The notes under the pieces: generated by a model
What the model saw: the letters and a program-made list of their open reading frames with translations, nothing else
Database searches by the model: none
Told to the model about the DNA's origin: nothing
Translations under genes and position numbers: made by a program
Source: Chara braunii
Lineage: Eukaryota; Streptophyta; Charophyceae; Charales; Characeae
Assembly: GCA_003427395.1 (NCBI GenBank)
Contig: BFEA01000222.1
Span: forward strand, 1,539,925-1,570,498
Reading direction: 5' to 3'
Length of the DNA stretch: 30,574 bases
Shown here: in pieces, positions 26,726 to 30,574 of the stretch
How the letters are laid out: each line of letters opens with the position of its first letter
Numbering within the stretch: the first letter of the stretch is position 1

Positions 26726-26939
26726 GTAATCAGACTCGATTTCATTCACACTTTTTCAGGCACATTACCAGTAGCGCAGCAAGCGGGCAACATGCGCCCG
26801 CTCAAAAGTCAGAGATATGGCATCTGGAATCGAGTACACTTCCACTGGCTATGGCGACTCAGCGCCCAATAACTCACTGTTCACACACACCAGACCACCT
26901 TGGGTATCCCACAATGCTAGTTACCACGCACACACTGAA

Positions 26940-28130
26940 AGAGAGAACAGACAAACAGACAGCACGGACAGACAACACAGACAGACAGCACGGACAAACA
27001 GTACAGACAGATAGCACGGACAGACAAATAGACAGACAGTTAGAGAGCACAGAAACACAGACATTATGACATAAATGTAGTCACGGTGACGCGGACACAG
27101 TCACACGATTACAGAATGCATAGTGACATAACCAATGGGGCATATGCAGACACTGTGTGACAGACACTTACACAGTAAGATACACGGTTGCACGGATACA
27201 CGGTAACACAACTGTATACAGTGACACAATGGTGCACGGTGACATGGTTGTACACAGTGACAAGGTTGTACGCAGACTGTGACACGGTTACATACGCTGT
27301 GACACAGACGCAGTCACACTGTGAAACGCGCGCATACAGAGTGATAAAACGCGGTCATGAAATGACGCAGACACAGTCACAAGGGAGCATAGTGCAAGGT
27401 GACGCACGGTGCCCAGTCGCCTACACAGTCTCACGCAGACTGTGGTACACGGTGACGCATACGCCGGTGACACGTGGTCACACAATGAAGGTGAGACAAA
27501 CACACAGGCACGGTGAAACACGCACATACATTGTGACAAACACATAGACAGTGACATTCACACGGATCCAGCGCAATACAGTCACACAGATAATGTGACA
27601 TAGTGCGCTGTCACGGTGCACAGGCTTCTACACAGTCACACGCAGACTGTGATACGCAGTGACACAGACGAGGTGACGCCCACGCTCAAACACACGGTCA
27701 CACTGGGACACACGCACAGTCACAGCCACGCAGAATCTGTGACCCACACAGTCATAGCCACACAGATACTGTGACCCACACAGTCACGATCACACAGATA
27801 CACAGGGGGCACAGACTATGGCATACACAGAGGGACACCGACTGTGACAGACACAGTAAGACAAATTGAGACACACAATCATGCTGTGACACACGTGCAA
27901 ACACGGGAAAACAGCACGGTGTCACGTACATAGTGCACAAACACGTAGTACACGGTACCCCACGATGCACAGTGAGAATACGGTTCACGAACATAAGGTG
28001 CGCATGTCACATACACAGTCTCAGTCGCATGCGCCTACACCGATACCGTGTGACATATACGGAGTACCGTGTCGATCTCACAGCCACGCGCATAGGTGCT
28101 CAGTGACACACTAATGCTGTGGCACATACA
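26940..28130. repeat. ACAGACAG tract and degenerate GTGAC/GTCAC-rich array
   Basis: 26944-27060 is ACAG/GACA-rich. From about 27070 to 28130 the sequence is an irregular succession of CACAGTGACA, ACACAGTCAC, CACGGTGAC and CTGTGAC words with no fixed long period. Both GTGAC and its complement GTCAC occur densely, so many short hairpins are possible. It looks like a decayed short-unit satellite. Frames across it (Val/Thr/His/Cys-rich) are artefacts. Confidence 0.85.
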
Positions 28131-28555
28131 CACTACACTCTATCCACTACGGCCGTTGCCACCTACGACAGTTATGGCCAAGCTCTCTCCTTCAGCCCAC
28201 TCAACCACGAGTACCTGCAGACCACCTTGTATAGCAACCCTTCCGCATGGCTCGCGCGACAAAATCAATAAATGGTCGGACGCTGGCCTTTGATTATACT
28301 TCTGTTCGTTGCTGGTCTGCCCTTTTCCACTAGGCCCTTGTGCACACAGTCCCACGTGACACTTGTTGACTGAACTAAGAGGAACTAGGACTGGGTACGG
28401 CGGACTTGGCAGGGGTGGACTCACCGCATGCTCACTCACATCTAGTCTACTGAGCAACGTTTGAAAAGACCACTTGGATCTCCCGGAAGTCTGTGGATAC
28501 GGCTTTTGGTACTGCAGCGGCTACGACCTTACCTTTCACCGTCACACTGTGATGA
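28131..28555 (-). pseudogene. unique insert with protein-like minus frames
   Basis: Non-repetitive DNA interrupts the GTGAC array. On the minus strand one frame reads GKVVAAAVPKAVSTDFREIQ-VVFSN. A shifted one reads ASDHLLILSREPCGRVAIQG, GLQVLVVEWAEGESLAITVV and ends at a stop near 28140. Together they look like a small eroded coding segment. No family was recognised, and GTGAC repeat resumes at 28540. It could be an exon fragment or transposon piece. Confidence 0.3.
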
Positions 28556-28825
28556 ACACACAAATACAGTGAAACAGGCACGGTGACATAACGTTGTGAC
28601 AATCGTACATACACAGTAACATACCTACACAGATACACTAGGGCGCTGGGCGCCAGGCAGAAAGGACCAGCCCATGGGCACGAGTGTTGGTTCATAACTT
28701 CCTTATGGTGGCCCATTTTTGACGAATTCAGGGGCTATTGCGCTCTGTCTGTACATCTCTACTCGAACATCTGTGTGATTTCGCAACTTGGTTTCTGTAT
28801 ATCGTCACGCTCGTATGCCTCGCAA

Positions 28826-28878
28826 TTATTATTATTATGGTTATTATTGCTATTATTTACTTATTATTATCGTTATAA

Positions 28879-28920
<42 letters not shown>
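28826..28920. repeat. (TTA)n microsatellite, left flank of TIR element
   Basis: Imperfect then pure ATT repeats, ending in TTATTACTA at the left end of the element at 28922. Confidence 0.95.
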
Positions 28921-28921
<1 letters not shown>

Positions 28922-29193
28922 TAGGCTACCAGCCGGGGCGCCCGGGTCCCGGGTGGCCAGCCCGTGCAAGGATCAAGTAAGGTGCCAACAAAAAAAAAAA
29001 AAAAAAAAAATCTGAAAAAAACTATGTTATGCAGAAAAATAAACTGAACAACTTTTGCCTCAGGGTCACATCAAAATTCTTCACCAAATTAAAAAAATAA
29101 TATATATATATATATATTATTATTATTATTATTATTATTATTTTAATTATTTTGGCCCGGCCGGGCAAGTGACCCCGGACCACTCTGGTAGCC

Positions 29194-29195
<2 letters not shown>
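28922..29195. mobile_element. TIR element inside (TTA)n microsatellite, 274 bp
   Basis: The ends are an 11-base perfect inverted repeat, TAGGCTACCAG at 28922-28932 and CTGGTAGCCTA at 29185-29195. Both flanks are TTA repeats. The interior has CCCGGGTCCCGGG, an A-run (28989-29010), ACTATGTTATGCAGAAAA, a (TA)n run and another (TTA)n run (29099-29143), then GGCCCGGCCGGGC. A 5' copy without the right end lies at 15811. It is likely a non-autonomous DNA transposon. A TA or TTA target cannot be proved because the flanks are repetitive. Confidence 0.75.

Positions 29196-29253
<58 letters not shown>
29196..29253. repeat. (TTA)n microsatellite, right flank of TIR element
   Basis: About 19 TTA units directly after the right terminal repeat. 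Confidence 0.95.
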
Positions 29254-29255
<2 letters not shown>

Positions 29256-30054
29256 TATGTCGTTATTCTGATTGTTATCATTAGGGATCATATAGAGCTA
29301 GAGAAGGAGAGTATGGGGCATTGGAGAGGAGCGAGACGCTATCATGGTGCCCACCTCCTCTATTGTCCTCCATACTTGTCTTTGTGCGGTCCTCTCAGAT
29401 ACATGCCTCCTCGACTTATTGGTTAGGGTCTCATCCCCGTTGAGTTAACCCTGACCTCAGCTAACCCTAAAAGTCTGCAATCGATTGCATGAGTTGTATT
29501 TGACCAACGACAGGGCGATTGCGGGAGCTCTGCCGGAGTTCAGGCGGAACTCTGGAGGCAGGGAACAGTGAGGTATGTGTGCCTCAACATAAACCCTAAA
29601 CCCTAAACCTATAACCTCAGGGGACTGCCTATGACAATACTGAAGGAGTTAATACTTTGAGTCAGGGATCCTTCAGGGCAAGAAGTGTAGAGTTTATTGT
29701 CTCGCTACATGAATGTTTTCTTTTGATATGTGATGGACATGGAAAGGAGTGTACTTCTGACAGTATTCCCTCGAGTATAGGTCACCTGACCATGAGATAA
29801 TGGGTTGGGGGATCATGAGAATGATGTCGAACTTATGATTGACAAAGCCTTCTGGTATGATGGATTGCCTCAACTAGCCTTATCCTAATGACTAACCAAT
29901 ATATATGCACAAAGAGAGTCTAGGCTAACTCAGCTTAGGATCAACCGGATGGATTAAGGACATGAGGTGCATGTTTCGTGTGACCCACCTGCGTGATCCT
30001 AAAGGCTTCTGGATGGTTCAAGGCTGGGACTGAGCGTCGATATTTATATATATA
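29254..30054. other. unannotated stretch; outlying copy of hairpin-array core
   Basis: No supportable gene. At 29319 GGAGAGGAGCGAGACGCTAT resembles the core of the tandem units starting at 30055 (GAGAGGAGCGAGGCTCTAT). A GGCGGAACTCTGG / CCGGAGTTCAGGCGG mini-inverted repeat lies at about 29532-29560. Confidence 0.35.
29591..29610. other. plant-type telomere/telo-box-like repeat
   Basis: Almost three units of AAACCCT. This is the plant-type telomeric unit and also the telo-box found in some plant promoters. With TTAGGG and AACCCTAAAA words at 29423 and 29466 it may be a short interstitial telomeric tract. It is too short to imply a chromosome end. Confidence 0.7.
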
Positions 30055-30574
30055 TTAGGCGATCGAGAGGAGCGAGGCTCTATGCAGCCTGCCTCATCGC
30101 CACATATCTATCTATATATACTAGGCGATCGAGAGAAGCGAGGCTCAATGAAGCCTGCCTCATCGCCATGTCTACATATATATACTAGGCGATCGAGAGG
30201 AGCGAGGCTCTATGAAGCCTGCCTCATCGCCATATCTATATACATGTACTAGGCGATCGAGAGGAGCGAGGCTCTATGAAGCCTGCCTCATCGCCATATA
30301 TCTATCTATATAGAAACTAAGCGATCGAGAGGAGCGAGGCTCTATAAATCCTGCCTCATCGCCACGTATCTATCTATATATATACTAGGCGATCGAGAGG
30401 AGCGAGACTCTATGAAGCTTGCCTCATCGCCATATATTTATCTATATATATCCTAGGCGATTGAGAGGAGCGAGGCCTATGAAGCCTGCCTCATTGGCAT
30501 ATATCTATCTATATATACATATGCTAGGCAACCGAGAGAAGCGAGGCTCTATGAAGCCTGCCTCATCGCCATAT
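30055..30574 (+). repeat. tandem array of hairpin units, about 65 bp, 8 copies to window end
   Basis: Unit starts are at 30055, 30120, 30185, 30249, 30317, 30385, 30453 and 30524. The core of about 48 bases reads CTAGGCGATCGAGAGGAGCG, AGGCTCTATGAAGCCTGCCT and CATCGCCATA. It can fold: GGCGAT pairs with ATCGCC, and AGGC with GCCT around TCTATGAA. Cores are separated by AT-rich TATCTATCTATATATA spacers. The array continues beyond the window. Stem mutations in the last two copies are not compensated. Confidence 0.92.

Noticed and set aside
29591-29610. Chromosome end (telomere)
   Set aside because: Fewer than three repeat units, with ordinary sequence on both sides; at most an interstitial telomeric tract or telo-box.
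30055-30574. Repeat-spacer layout resembling a CRISPR array
   Set aside because: Spacers are similar AT-rich TATC microsatellite sequence, repeats are diverged and about 48 bases long, there are no cas genes, and the window is eukaryotic. It is a tandem satellite.

Overview
This window looks like gene-poor, repeat-dense nuclear DNA from a eukaryote, most probably of the plant/streptophyte lineage. Four things point that way. There are several degenerate U6 snRNA copies, one with a plant-like 3' end (CGCAGAAATCGAGAAAAGGT). There is a plant-type telomere or telo-box motif (AAACCCT repeated) near 29.6 kb. A decayed Ty3/gypsy-type retrotransposon is present, of a lineage I associate from memory with streptophyte-alga genomes such as Chara; no search was possible to confirm this. 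Finally, microsatellites are abundant and no intact host gene is visible. Six single Ns (120, 9238, 16205, 25759, 26411, 26426) mark assembly joins or ambiguities, two of them inside tandem repeats.

Layout. 1-3.5 kb: CAA/CAG-rich unique or old-repeat DNA, then a scattered short repeat family centred on TGAATCTTCCGCT. 3.9-4.3 kb: a minus-strand U6 copy beside a possible tRNA-headed, A-tailed SINE. 5.8-7.9 kb: an unrecognised, broken minus-strand coding remnant. 8.9-13.1 kb: a GA microsatellite, a 35-bp minisatellite, then about 3.6 kb of satellite in three sequence-distinct arrays that all keep a period near 92 bp and show higher-order (dimer and trimer) organisation. 13.1-14.0 kb: a cluster of seven U6-derived fragments. 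13.3-15.8 kb: five foldback/TIR elements, including one with perfect 30-bp terminal inverted repeats and one perfect 22-bp-arm hairpin. 17.5-22.4 kb: the Ty3/gypsy relic on the minus strand, with protease, RT, RNase H and integrase in that order and many stops and frameshifts. 22.4-26 kb: a possible gag-side ORF, a tRNA-like SINE fragment, long GT/GA/GATA microsatellites, paired 88-bp foldback elements, and a 76-bp tandem repeat interrupted by an N. 26-28.6 kb: a degenerate GTGAC/GTCAC-rich array. 28.8-29.25 kb: a TIR element embedded in (TTA)n. 30.05 kb to the end: a tandem array of hairpin-forming units of about 65 bp.

No working cellular pathway is encoded. The sequence is dominated by transposon relics, non-coding RNA retro- or tandem copies and satellites, and is best read as heterochromatin-like or intergenic DNA. 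In several coding relics the stops are explicable as C-to-T changes (CGA to TGA, CAG to TAG), which would suit old, methylated, silenced elements. The most distinctive signals are the U6-derived cluster, the constant 92-bp period across unrelated satellites, and the foldback cluster.
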